Source: Candidatus Woesearchaeota archaeon (GTDB taxonomy: Archaea; Nanobdellota; Nanobdellia; Woesearchaeales; WJKL01). Taken from it: a stretch of DNA of 49,956 bases. The position numbers were made by a program, and so were the translations under genes. Of this stretch, positions 34,606 to 42,998 are shown piece after piece. Below the pieces are notes generated by a model. That model worked only from the letters and a program-made list of their open reading frames with translations. It was not told where the DNA came from and ran no database searches. Positions within the stretch are counted from its first letter, which is position 1, and every line of letters starts with the position of its first letter. The stretch lies in contig WJJM01000060.1 in NCBI GenBank assembly GCA_014729675.1, positions 1 through 49,956 of the forward strand. Direction: 5' to 3'.

Positions 34606-34869
34606 CTAAACAATGTCTTCCTCACTTACAACCATGAAATCTCCGATAGCTATAACAGCAGAGAAGGGGATAAGAATGTTTCCTTCCTTGTCTTTCTCAA
34701 GTTCCAGCTTCTCTATATAACCTGTCGGGCTTGATAGCAATAAGTGGATAAGCTCTCCGCTTCTTGTCTCGAATATGATATCTCCTACTTCTCCAAACCT
34801 TTTACCGGATTTGCTTACAACTGTCTTTCCAAGCAGCTGTTTTGAATATTTTTTGTCTTCTTCAGCCAT
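34606..34869 (-). CDS. PRC-barrel domain protein
   Basis: An 87-residue stand-alone PRC-barrel protein. The pattern KTVVSKSGKRFGEVGDIIFE, the HLLLSSPTGY stretch and ILIPFSAVIAIGDFMVVSEE is typical of small archaeal PRC-barrel proteins. These may bind RNA or partner proteins; one group is linked to archaeal cell division (CdpB), though this assignment is not secure here. GAGGGGTCC before the start is a ribosome-binding site. Confidence 0.8.
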   Translation of the reverse strand: MAEEDKKYSKQLLGKTVVSKSGKRFGEVGDIIFETRSGELIHLLLSSPTGYIEKLELEKDKEGNILIPFSAVIAIGDFMVVSEEDIV

Positions 34870-34943
34870 TTTTAAGGACCCCTCGTTTTGTTAATTTTAA
34901 AGTGATAATAAATATTGAATATTTAAGTAATATTTAAACCTTT

Positions 34944-35798
34944 TCATTTATTCTTCAGTTGATTTAGCCTGAATTTCAGGAGTTTTTCATCAAAGCATTG
35001 CTCTCTTAATCCGCATTTCATGCATTTGTTCTTGTTGCATTCTATCTCCGGAATCTCCCTGCTGTTTACCAGTGCCCTCACCTTTTCTTTCAGCTCTTTT
35101 ATCTCTTCCCTGAAAAAAGGATTGATATCTATATGCACTTTCTCATCGTTGTCAAGGTAATGGATGAACCCTTCTTTTATCTCCTTTCCATAATATTCTT
35201 CCATCAGCAGAGCATATGCTCCTAATTGTATCCTATGTCCTGGCCATGCTCCTTCTCTTGGGGCTTTGCCTGTCTTTAGCTCCACTGGCACGAATCCCTC
35301 TGGATACTCTTCAATCCTATCGACAATGCCTCTTATGCCGTATCTTTCTGAGGTTATTCTTATCTCAGAATGTATCTTAGGAACAAGCTTTTCCCATAGC
35401 TCCGCTCCGTAAAGATTGTATCTGTTTATAAACTTGAAAAGATGCTCTGTTCTCAGCATACTTTCTTTTTCAAAATATGGAAGCGTGTTCTTGTATAATC
35501 CTATAGGGTCTATCTCTACACTTCTCAATCTTTTTAGGTTCTTGCTTATCCGTTTTCTCAGTATCCCTGAGTAAGCATTCAATAACCTCTTCTGTATATC
35601 TTCAAAACTCTCTCCTTTCTGTATGCCCTCAACAAGGTACTTATCGATCTCGTTTATGCCTTCGTATGTTTCGTGCCTGACGCTTCCTTTTACCAATGCT
35701 GACTTGTCAGGTTCTGTCAGTTTCAGGACATACTGCAGAAAAAGCTTCCTCCTGCAGTAAAGGTAACTGCTAAGCATTGAAACAGATAAAGGTCTCAT
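34944..35798 (-). CDS. Cas4-like/RecB-type PD-(D/E)XK nuclease with Fe-S cysteines
   Basis: The 284-residue protein has Cys15 (SYLYCRRKLF), an N-terminal HETYEG (His42), the nuclease motif RGIVDRIEE (Asp160), VELKTG (Glu173, Lys175) and QLGAYALLMEE (Gln191), and a C-terminal cluster Cys254, Cys259, Cys262, Cys268. Four cysteines in this N-plus-C layout bind a 4Fe-4S cluster in Cas4 and AddB-like nucleases. There is no CRISPR array or other cas gene in the window, so a stand-alone repair role is likely. It starts at 35798 behind a promoter that shares a 15-bp element with hjc. Confidence 0.85.
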   Translation of the reverse strand: MRPLSVSMLSSYLYCRRKLFLQYVLKLTEPDKSALVKGSVRHETYEGINEIDKYLVEGIQKGESFEDIQKRLLNAYSGILRKRISKNLKRLRSVEIDPIGLYKNTLPYFEKESMLRTEHLFKFINRYNLYGAELWEKLVPKIHSEIRITSERYGIRGIVDRIEEYPEGFVPVELKTGKAPREGAWPGHRIQLGAYALLMEEYYGKEIKEGFIHYLDNDEKVHIDINPFFREEIKELKEKVRALVNSREIPEIECNKNKCMKCGLREQCFDEKLLKFRLNQLKNK

Positions 35799-35818
35799 CC
35801 AATAAGCAATCTAGAATA

Positions 35819-35852
35819 CATTTATATATCTTTTGCTGGTGTTTGAACAGTG
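35819..35852 (-). promoter_or_regulatory. Promoter of the Cas4-like gene with shared 15-bp element
   Basis: On the minus strand, CACTGTTCAAACACC (plus 35838-35852) precedes the TATA box GATATATAAATG (about 35819-35830) by eight bases. The element's 3' end lies 39 bases from the ATG, so with a leaderless start it spans about -40 to -54, where archaeal activators bind. The identical element with identical spacing precedes hjc. Confidence 0.7.
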
Positions 35853-36019
35853 GTTGGAAGTTTCCATCTGTAATGATTTGAATTCATACCTTTTATCTAA
35901 TCTCCTATCTAAATTCAAAAGAATCTGTATATGAAGCATTGCAGCGATTCTATCCACTCTTGGATTTTCCCAAACTTCTTAGAAACATTTTTATATAATC
36001 CAATCAAATCCACATTAAA

Positions 36020-37045
36020 ATGGATATTCAGGAAAGATTGGAATTATTGAAAAGAAACACGCAGGAGATTGTTACAGAGGAAGAGCTGAAAAAGCTTCTA
36101 AAAGAGAAAAAACAGCCTTCTGTCTATCTGGGGACAGCTGTAACAGGAAGGCCTCATGTGGGCTATTTTATGTGGGTTCTTAAGCTTGCAGATTTTCTAA
36201 AAGCAGGCTTCAAGGTAAAGCTTCTTCTGGCTGATATTCACGGGGCTTTGGATAATTGTCCATGGGACTTATTAGAGAATAGATACAAATATTATTCTAT
36301 CGTAATCCCCGCTATGTTTGAGGCGGTAGGGGCAGATATAAAGAACTTTGAGATTATAAAAGGATCAGAATTTCAGCTAAAAAAAGAGTATATGTTTGAT
36401 GTATTGAAGATGTCTACAATGGCTTCAGTGCATGACTGCCACAAGGCTTCTTCAGACGTTGTAAAGCAGTCAGAATCTCCTAAACTTTCTGGATTGATAT
36501 ATCCTATAATGCAGGCACTGGACGAAGAGTATCTTGGAGTTGATGTGCAGTATGGCGGTCTTGATCAAAGAAAGATATTGATGTTTGCAAGAGAACATCT
36601 CCCTAAATTAGGATATAAAAACCGGGTAGAGTTCATGACGCCTATGATTCCTGGATTGACAGAAGGTGGAAAGATGTCAGCTTCAGACAAATCATCTAAG
36701 ATAGACCTCCTTGATTCTGAGAAAGAGATAAGGAAAAAATTAAACTCAGCATACTGCCCTGAAGGAGAAATTGAAAATAATGGAGTTTTAGCATTCTGTA
36801 AATACATCCTATTTACTATAAAACAGGACAAAGAAGAAGATTTCCTTATAGAAAGGCCTGAAAAATGGGGGGGCAATCTTGTATACAAGACTTATAAAGA
36901 ACTTGAAAATGATTATGCCACAAAAAAACTTCATCCGATGGACCTAAAGCAATCATTAGCTAAAGAGATAAACAGCCTTCTGGATCCTATAAGAAAAAAA
37001 CTGGAATCAAAGCAGGACTTAATAAAAAAAGCATATTCAGAATGA
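36020..37045 (+). CDS. tyrS: Tyrosyl-tRNA synthetase
   Basis: Class I synthetase charging tRNA-Tyr. Motifs: VYLGTAVTGRPHVGY (HIGH-like element, residues 35-49), QYGGLDQRKI, and KMSAS at 218-222. Its 341 residues match the compact archaeal TyrRS, without the bacterial C-terminal S4 domain. TTTATATAATC (about 35990-36000) ~27 bases before the ATG indicates leaderless transcription. It overlaps the next gene by four bases. Confidence 0.95.
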   Translation: MDIQERLELLKRNTQEIVTEEELKKLLKEKKQPSVYLGTAVTGRPHVGYFMWVLKLADFLKAGFKVKLLLADIHGALDNCPWDLLENRYKYYSIVIPAMFEAVGADIKNFEIIKGSEFQLKKEYMFDVLKMSTMASVHDCHKASSDVVKQSESPKLSGLIYPIMQALDEEYLGVDVQYGGLDQRKILMFAREHLPKLGYKNRVEFMTPMIPGLTEGGKMSASDKSSKIDLLDSEKEIRKKLNSAYCPEGEIENNGVLAFCKYILFTIKQDKEEDFLIERPEKWGGNLVYKTYKELENDYATKKLHPMDLKQSLAKEINSLLDPIRKKLESKQDLIKKAYSE

Positions 37046-37719
37046 AGCCCTTCAACATAAAGCATACATCAAAAGCTTGTTCTATTGCCGACAATATACT
37101 AAAACAGCTTATTAAAAAACTAAAAAAAAGACAGCTAAAGACAGAACTTGAAGTTTTCAATTTTCTAAAACAAAAGACAGAATCAAAGAAGCACTGCAAA
37201 CTAGCATTTCCTCCTGTGGTTGCGATGGGAAAAAATGCAGCAGAAATACACCATGAAGCAAACAACACTATACTAAAAAAAGGATTCCTTGTTATTGATT
37301 TTGGAGTGAAATATAAAGGATACTGCTCAGACTGCACAAGAACATTCTACCTGTACGGCAAACCCTCAAGAAAAGAAAAAGAGCTTTATGAGATTGTTCT
37401 GCAGGCTCAGGAGACAGCAATATTGAATGTCCGGCCAGGAGTTGCAGCTGCTGACATCGATCTAATAGCAAGAGCAGTATTGTGGAAACACTATAAAAAC
37501 TTCATACACGGAACAGGCCACGGAGTTGGAGCAAAGATACATCAGATACCCAACCTAAAACCAAGAGGGAAACATCTATTAAGAAAGGGCATGCTCATAA
37601 CTGTAGAGCCAGGATTGTATTTCAAAGACAAGCTAGGAATAAGGATAGAAGATACGATATTAGTAAAAGAAAAACCAGAAATATTGACTAAAATCTCAAA
37701 AGAGTTGACTATAATCTAG
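37042..37719 (+). CDS. M24-family metallopeptidase (Xaa-Pro dipeptidase-like)
   Basis: Pita-bread-fold peptidase with all five metal ligands: Asp86 and Asp97 (VIDFGVKYKGYCSDCTRTF), His160 (HGTGHGVGAKIH), Glu189 (TVEPGLY) and Glu203 (RIEDTILV). HGTGHGVG with EPGLY is closer to Xaa-Pro peptidases than to methionine aminopeptidase. At 225 residues it lacks the N-terminal creatinase domain. It is coupled to tyrS by ATGA and overlaps the convergent M29 gene by four bases. Confidence 0.85.
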   Translation: MKPFNIKHTSKACSIADNILKQLIKKLKKRQLKTELEVFNFLKQKTESKKHCKLAFPPVVAMGKNAAEIHHEANNTILKKGFLVIDFGVKYKGYCSDCTRTFYLYGKPSRKEKELYEIVLQAQETAILNVRPGVAAADIDLIARAVLWKHYKNFIHGTGHGVGAKIHQIPNLKPRGKHLLRKGMLITVEPGLYFKDKLGIRIEDTILVKEKPEILTKISKELTII

Positions 37720-38789
37720 ATGTCTACCATCCACTTCCCGTTCTTCTGGATGCATTTTCCGTCAACATAGAACGCTCCTCCTCTCCGAAGGTCTTTTATC
37801 ATATCCCAATGCAATGCAGATTTGTTCTTTCCTCCGCCTTCAGGATATGCCATACCCAATGCAAGGTGGATGGTCCCGCCTATCTTTTCATCAAAAAGGA
37901 TCTGCTTTACAAAATTCTTGATATCAAAATTAAGCCCGATTCCAAATTCTCCTAATTTATTGCTTCCTTTGTCTGTCTTTATCATCTCTTTCAAAAATGC
38001 TTCTCCCTTATCAGCTTTTGCCTCGACAACTTTGCCTTTGTGGAATCTCAGATAAACTCCGTCAACCTCTCTTCCGCCATATATGGCTGGATAAGTATAT
38101 TTGATAAATCCTTCAGTTGTATTCTCTACAGGAGCTATGAAAACCTCTCCATCAGGCATGTTCCTATGGCCGTCGCATTTGATTCCCTGCCTTCCGTCTA
38201 TGCTGAAATTAAGATCAGTATGCTCTCCAACTATCCTTACTTGCTTTCCTTTGTCTAACAACTTTTTCAGTTTGTCCTGTTTCCTGCTTTCCTTTTTCCA
38301 ATCTTTCAAGCAGGCTTCATATACAAAATCCTCAAATTCTTCAAGGCTCATCTCTGCATCCTGAGCAAGCGCATTTGTAGGAAACTGGCAGTATACCCAA
38401 TTGTCCTTCTTTATCTCTCTGTCATGGATGGGATTTACAACTTTTCTTCTCATCGCTATTTTTTTAGGGTTTATCTTCGTCATCTCTTTCGTGTTCATCT
38501 CAGCAGAGATGGAAATCGTTCCTGCAGAAAGCTTTGATTCATAATCAGCTATCTTTGGAAAAGTCTTCAGCTGGTCGTCAGAAGCGTTTTTGTAATAAGC
38601 ATAGCCAAATCCAGGAACCCCTACATTTACCACAGGCAAGGCTCCTTTCTTAAGAAGCAGCTTATAGCACTCTAAAGCAAGCTCTTTTGCATCAACTCCA
38701 AAATTAAGCTCTATATATTCTCCTTTCTTTGCTTTTATAGAATAATTGACTAATATATCTGCAAGCTTTTTTGCTCTTGGATCTGCCAT
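37716..38789 (-). CDS. M29-family aminopeptidase
   Basis: This 357-residue protein matches the thermophilic M29 metallo-aminopeptidases (AmpS/PepS). Conserved zones are GEHTDLNFSIDGRQGIKCDG, NMPDGEVFIAPVENTTEGFI with the metal-binding Glu, GEFGIGLN and the ending EKIGGTIHLALGMAYPEGGG, then SALHWDMIKDL. It cleaves amino acids from peptide N-termini. With PAN and the M24 enzyme next to it, the region looks like a peptide-degradation neighbourhood. Confidence 0.9.
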   Translation of the reverse strand: MADPRAKKLADILVNYSIKAKKGEYIELNFGVDAKELALECYKLLLKKGALPVVNVGVPGFGYAYYKNASDDQLKTFPKIADYESKLSAGTISISAEMNTKEMTKINPKKIAMRRKVVNPIHDREIKKDNWVYCQFPTNALAQDAEMSLEEFEDFVYEACLKDWKKESRKQDKLKKLLDKGKQVRIVGEHTDLNFSIDGRQGIKCDGHRNMPDGEVFIAPVENTTEGFIKYTYPAIYGGREVDGVYLRFHKGKVVEAKADKGEAFLKEMIKTDKGSNKLGEFGIGLNFDIKNFVKQILFDEKIGGTIHLALGMAYPEGGGKNKSALHWDMIKDLRRGGAFYVDGKCIQKNGKWMVDI

Positions 38790-38841
38790 GTAAAAATAAA
38801 AAACCGTTACTTATTTAAATCTTGCGATATTGCTTTTTTGT

Positions 38842-39984
38842 ATGGCATTAAAAGATAAGGATGTAGATAGTATAATCTACTCATATTCAACAAGTTCTAA
38901 TGGACTAGAAGAAGAAAACAGGATATTGAAAGAATCTGTCTCTGAATTAAGACAGGAACTGGAAAAGTTCAGGGAAGTACCTCTTATGATCTGCAAAGTA
39001 AAAGATATCATAGAAGAGCAGGCAGTCATACAGATTCCTAACGGCAATGAATTTCTTGTTAATGTGTCCTCTTCCTGTGGAAAGATAAAATCAGGAGATT
39101 CTGTTCTTGTAGAGCAGAAAAATCTCACTATAATAAAAAAGGCAAAGGCTTCAAAGAAATATTCAGTAGAATCCTTTGTAATAATAGAAAAACCAGAACT
39201 AAGCTGGAAAAACATAGGTGGGCTTGAACAGCAGATGCAGGAAGTGCAGGAGGTTGTAGAGCTTCCCCTGAAAAAGCCTGAACTTTTCAAAGAAGTGGGA
39301 ATCCAGCCTCCAAAAGGCATACTTCTTCACGGTCCTCCTGGAACAGGGAAGACTTTATTAGCTAAAGCAGTAGCTTCTTCAACAAACTCGACATTCATAG
39401 AGGTTGTAGCTTCAGAGCTTGTCCAAAAATTCATAGGTGAAGGGGCAAAACTGGTAAAAGAAGTCTTCCAACTGGCAAGAGAAAAGGCTCCTGCAATAAT
39501 ATTCATAGATGAGATTGATGCATTGGCTGCAAAGAGGATAGAGGTAGGAACTTCTGGAGAAAGAGAAGTTCAAAGAACATTTATGCAGTTTTTGGCTGAG
39601 ATTGATGGTTTCAAATCTCTTGGAAATATAAAAGTCATCGCAGCAACAAATAGAAAAGACATCTTAGACCCTGCTGTAACAAGACCTGGAAGGTTAGACA
39701 GGCTGATCCATGTTGACGTCCCAGATCTTAAAGGAAGGGAAGAGATATTTAAGATACACACTTCAAACATGAGCCTTGAAAAAGGACTGCCTATGAAAGA
39801 GATTCTCAAGAAGATGAAAAACTTCTCAGGGGCAGAGATAAAAGCAGCAGTAACAGAAGCAGGCTATTTCGCTATCAGGGACAGCAGGAAAAAGATAAAA
39901 AAACAGGATATCCTTGATGGCATAGAAAAAGTAAAAAGAGAAGAAGAGCTCGAAGGCGATGATTATCTGAATATGTTTGTCTGA
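38842..39984 (+). CDS. pan: Proteasome-activating nucleotidase (PAN)
   Basis: PAN is the hexameric AAA+ unfoldase that feeds the archaeal 20S proteasome. Visible in order: N-terminal coiled coil (~18-46), OB domain (AVIQIPNGNEFLVNVSSSCG), Walker A GPPGTGKT (164-171), Walker B IIFIDEIDAL and the second region of homology with RPGRLDR. The ATG at 38842 is chosen over an upstream TTG, as the TATA-like CTTATTTAAAT lies ~28 bases before it. The C-terminus is NMFV, a variant of the usual HbYX gate-opening tail (Phe in place of Tyr). Its length of 380 is at the short end. Confidence 0.93.
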   Translation: MALKDKDVDSIIYSYSTSSNGLEEENRILKESVSELRQELEKFREVPLMICKVKDIIEEQAVIQIPNGNEFLVNVSSSCGKIKSGDSVLVEQKNLTIIKKAKASKKYSVESFVIIEKPELSWKNIGGLEQQMQEVQEVVELPLKKPELFKEVGIQPPKGILLHGPPGTGKTLLAKAVASSTNSTFIEVVASELVQKFIGEGAKLVKEVFQLAREKAPAIIFIDEIDALAAKRIEVGTSGEREVQRTFMQFLAEIDGFKSLGNIKVIAATNRKDILDPAVTRPGRLDRLIHVDVPDLKGREEIFKIHTSNMSLEKGLPMKEILKKMKNFSGAEIKAAVTEAGYFAIRDSRKKIKKQDILDGIEKVKREEELEGDDYLNMFV

Positions 39985-40086
39985 AGAATGAAGACAAATA
40001 TCTGAGAATCTTTGATTTTCTTTATGTTTGTCTGAAGAATGAAGACAAATATCTGAGAATCTTTGATTTTCTTTATGTTTGTCTGA
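39972..40086 (+). repeat. 51-bp tandem repeat (2.25 copies) spanning pan 3' end
   Basis: Copies at 39972-40022 and 40023-40073 are identical; a 13-bp partial copy follows at 40074-40086. Each begins with the last codons of pan and its stop. Each full unit can form a hairpin TTTGTCT/AGACAAA (39976-39982 with 39992-39998 in copy 1) and a second, weaker one AGAATC/GATTTTCT. The period is divisible by three, but every copy holds stops in the pan frame. Confidence 0.9.
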
Positions 40087-40136
40087 CTTTTTATATATAC
40101 AAAATTTCTGATCTTGAAATATCTCTAAAAGAATCT

Positions 40137-40216
40137 GTGCATGCTCAGCAGTTACTTCCGTCAGTCATCGCCCCGAAGAGCTTCTCCGGTGTTCACTTAA
40201 TCATCGCATGTTGCAC
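40137..40216 (-). ncRNA. Candidate small RNA, C/D-box-like
   Basis: The convergent pan-trm5 spacer holds a block richer in GC than its surroundings. Read on the minus strand it has a terminal stem GTGC-AAC-ATGC/GCATGCAC, a CTGA (D-box-like, plus 40145-40148) directly before the closing stem, and two copies of GCGATGA (plus 40201-40207 and 40165-40171) that resemble C and C' boxes with one change from RTGATGA. No D' box is obvious and the K-turn is imperfect. TATA-like GATATATGAAAGG (plus 40230-40242) lies ~24 bases upstream. A strong TATA box on the plus strand (about 40087-40099) means the opposite strand is also possible. Confidence 0.3.
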
Positions 40217-40265
40217 TTCAAAAGGAGTTCCTTTCATATATCAGAATAGAACATAGTTTATAAAG

Positions 40266-41102
40266 TTAATCATACACTTTTACATCAAGACATATCCTAT
40301 ACACATATGGCTTCTGCTGGCCGCATTTCACTAATCTTTGAGTCTTGTATCTTTTTCCAGCTTTTTTGCATGCTTCTCTTATCTTTTTTTTGGCTAAAGA
40401 AAAATCATCAACATGAAGGAAATCATAGAAATGTACAACTCCATTGCCTTTCACAGCTTTCAATGCCATATCCAAAAAACTCTCTCCTCCTTTAGGCAAA
40501 GGCATCACGACTCTGTCAAACTTCTTCCTCAGTGTAGGGACTATCATGCGAACATCTCCTTCATAAAGTTTTATCTTATCTTCCATCTTGTTAAGTTTCA
40601 CATTCTCCAGGCCGTATTTATGCGCAACAGGATTTATCTCTATGCCATATATCTCTTTTGCATCGGAGTTCCTTGCTATGACCAATGGAAAAGGGGCTAC
40701 CCCTGAAAACATCACCAAAACATCTTCATCCTGCTTGACCAATCTAGCGATACGAAGCCTTTCAGTCCCAAATCTTGTGGAAAAATATACTCTTTCTATA
40801 TTGAATCTCATCCTTACTCCGCTTTCGACATACTCTGTCTTTTTTCTTTTCTCTCCTGCAATTACTTTATATTTCTGAAGACGAAAAACTCCCTTGTGTT
40901 CGCTTGTCTTCTTTACCACAACATTGATGTTCTTGTGTAATTTAAGCAGGGTATCTGCGATCACTGCTTCTTTTTTCTCCAACTCATAAGGCACTTCTAT
41001 TATAGCTATATCTCCTACCATATCATAAGAGCTGATAAGGTACTGAATCTCCTTCTTGGATAATTCATTCTTCAGAGCTTCTTTTAGGTTTTTGGGTTTC
41101 AT
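40266..41102 (-). CDS. tRNA methyltransferase Trm5/Taw2 family
   Basis: A class I SAM-dependent tRNA methyltransferase-type protein acting on position 37 of tRNA (m1G37, or wybutosine-type chemistry). Visible are FSTRFGTERLRIARLV, DVLVMFSGVAPFPLVIARNS, the acidic GIEINPVAHKYGLENVKLNK and the catalytic DRVVMPLPKGGESFLDMAL. The 278-residue length is shorter than typical Trm5 (~330), and the N-terminal domain is reduced. Trm5 versus Taw2 cannot be decided. It is the last gene of the operon starting at 44137. Confidence 0.85.
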   Translation of the reverse strand: MKPKNLKEALKNELSKKEIQYLISSYDMVGDIAIIEVPYELEKKEAVIADTLLKLHKNINVVVKKTSEHKGVFRLQKYKVIAGEKRKKTEYVESGVRMRFNIERVYFSTRFGTERLRIARLVKQDEDVLVMFSGVAPFPLVIARNSDAKEIYGIEINPVAHKYGLENVKLNKMEDKIKLYEGDVRMIVPTLRKKFDRVVMPLPKGGESFLDMALKAVKGNGVVHFYDFLHVDDFSLAKKKIREACKKAGKRYKTQRLVKCGQQKPYVYRICLDVKVYD

Positions 41103-41103
41103 C

Positions 41104-41973
41104 TTACATTATTATCAGATATACTCCTATAAGCATCAAAGCAGATACAAAAAATCTAAAATATCTGTACTGCTCATGGAAAAACTCTCCCCCTACAAAA
41201 ACAACAAACAAGGTCTCTACCATTAATACAGGAGTAACTAGACTGGCATATGCCATGGACAAAGCTTTCAAAGCAAAAAGATTCTTTGCAAAAGAAAAAC
41301 CTGCAACTAGAACAGGAAGATATTTCAAATCTTTAAAACATTTCAGAGAATCCTTGATCCCAAACTGCCATGCATGGATAAAATTAAAATTTATAGCCAC
41401 AAATAACCATACTAGAAAATAATAAGTAAATATGCTAAGGTGATATGTAACAATATACTTGTCTATAATAGTAGCTATGCTGAATATAAATACAGCAAGA
41501 AGAAAATAATAATGGTATCTGTTCCCTATAAAATTTCTTATAGGCTCAAGGAAATTTGAAAAATGATGGTCGGATTCAAGAAGATAGGTTGTAAAAAGTA
41601 TTATCACGACCCCTGCTATCTGGGTCAATGTCAAAGACTCTCCTAAAAAAAAATAAGCAAGCACTGCAACAAAGGCAGGCCTGAAATTCGACAAAGGCGC
41701 AACCAAGGAAACATCATTATGCCTTAATGATTTTGACATCAAAAGTATTGCAAATGTTCCCATCAAAGATACTCCATAGACTATCAATAATATCTGCCAT
41801 GAAATATTCAGGTTGATAAAAGGTATAAGAAACAGACAAAGAAATGCAACAGAAAGGCTTCTTGCAGCTTCAAAATTCATGGCATGTACCTTGACAAGGG
41901 CCTTTTTCCTGAACATTACAAACATTGTTCCGAAGATTACTGCCAAAAAGGCATACATCCACCATTCTATCAT
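41104..41973 (-). CDS. EamA/DMT-family transporter
   Basis: The 289-residue protein has about ten membrane helices as two EamA repeats, with PLSNFRPAFVAVLAYFFLGE and ALSMAYASLVTPVLMVETLF typical of the drug/metabolite transporter superfamily. The substrate is unknown. Its ATG overlaps the fen1 stop (ATGA), and trm5 follows one base after its stop, so it is embedded in a nucleic-acid operon for no clear reason. Confidence 0.85.
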   Translation of the reverse strand: MIEWWMYAFLAVIFGTMFVMFRKKALVKVHAMNFEAARSLSVAFLCLFLIPFINLNISWQILLIVYGVSLMGTFAILLMSKSLRHNDVSLVAPLSNFRPAFVAVLAYFFLGESLTLTQIAGVVIILFTTYLLESDHHFSNFLEPIRNFIGNRYHYYFLLAVFIFSIATIIDKYIVTYHLSIFTYYFLVWLFVAINFNFIHAWQFGIKDSLKCFKDLKYLPVLVAGFSFAKNLFALKALSMAYASLVTPVLMVETLFVVFVGGEFFHEQYRYFRFFVSALMLIGVYLIIM

Positions 41974-42998
41974 ACAAAATCACCCAACCCTTTCTGTTTC
42001 TTGTCTTCTTCTTTTTTCATAAGCTCCATTATGTTCTTCTCTACCCTTTCTTTTGAAAATTCGTGCTTTTCCACCAGAAGCTCATGTATCTTTTCCTTGT
42101 TTATACTGTTCCAGCTCATCTCATAATCTGTCTCTATAGGCATCTTCTTAAAAAGATAGTATATCTCTTCCCAATCGATATCATAATGTTCTTTCCATTT
42201 TACTTCTTCAAATATCCTGTCAAAATCAGTGCCATATTCTTTGACTATCTTTAATGCTGTTTTCGGCCCTATCCCTTTTATTCCGGGAGGATTGTAGTCT
42301 GTCCCCACTAATATCCCCAGCACTATAAGCTGATCCTGATCAATGCCAAGATTGTTCAGTACATCTGAGATATGTATCATGTTTGGTTTAATAGTAACAT
42401 AAGTGGCTCCAAACTTCCTTCTTCCAGTCAATGTAAGGTTCTTCACGAGCCTGTTGACCCCATATAACAAAGAATCATAGTCTTCAGAAATCCCTGCAAA
42501 AGCTTCTCCTTTATTCACTATATGTGCAACCTGAGCCTCTCCTTCAGAAGGGGCCTGTACAACAGGCAATCCTAATGCTCTTACAAGTTCTTTGCTTTCT
42601 TCTATCATCTCTCCTGTAAGTTTAGATGTTCGTGAAGCATATTTTTTCATGGATTCTATGTTTTCTTCTTTTTTTGCTTTTTCATAGCTTTTTTTTGCTT
42701 CAAGCTTTACGTCCCTTCTTCTCTGTCTTTCCTTTTCTTTAAGCTCAGGAGGTTTTCCATCAAACACAAAAGCCGGCTTAAGCCCTTTTTTCATGAAATT
42801 TGTGGTCCTTGAGAACAACCCAGTAAGATGAGAGGTTACATTTCCCTCAGAATCCATAAGCAAGCTTCCGTCTCTCTGTCTTATGGTGCTTAAGAATTGA
42901 TATAGGATATTAAATGAATCTACAGCTAACTTTTTTCCTTTAAGCTCTTCAAAATCCACCTCTTTTTTGACAACAAGGTCCCTGATATTTGTTCCCAT
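41970..42998 (-). CDS. fen: Flap endonuclease 1
   Basis: FEN1 removes 5' flaps during Okazaki-fragment processing and repair. The N-terminal GTNIRDLVVKKEVDFEELKG, LAVDSFNILYQFL (Asp27), FVFDGKPPELKEKERQ and the acidic QAPSEGEAQVAHI are conserved, and GIKGIGPKTALKIV is the helix-hairpin-helix region. The end KQKGLGDFV is a PCNA-binding PIP box. Length 342 is normal. Start codon and upstream stop overlap (TAATG). Confidence 0.95.
   Translation of the reverse strand: MGTNIRDLVVKKEVDFEELKGKKLAVDSFNILYQFLSTIRQRDGSLLMDSEGNVTSHLTGLFSRTTNFMKKGLKPAFVFDGKPPELKEKERQRRRDVKLEAKKSYEKAKKEENIESMKKYASRTSKLTGEMIEESKELVRALGLPVVQAPSEGEAQVAHIVNKGEAFAGISEDYDSLLYGVNRLVKNLTLTGRRKFGATYVTIKPNMIHISDVLNNLGIDQDQLIVLGILVGTDYNPPGIKGIGPKTALKIVKEYGTDFDRIFEEVKWKEHYDIDWEEIYYLFKKMPIETDYEMSWNSINKEKIHELLVEKHEFSKERVEKNIMELMKKEEDKKQKGLGDFV

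Noticed and set aside
39985-40073. Stop-codon readthrough of pan into the in-phase 51-bp repeats
   Set aside because: Each repeat contains further stops in the same frame, so readthrough would add only a few residues.
35917-40138. Shared 12-mer AAAAGAATCTGT at 35917-35928 and 40127-40138
   Set aside because: A 12-bp match between AT-rich spacers is expected by chance in 50 kb and the surrounding positions do not correspond.
40100-40260. Possible tRNA in the pan-trm5 spacer
   Set aside because: No T-arm GGTTCRANNCC or acceptor pairing at tRNA spacing could be found; the region fits only a loose small-RNA description.
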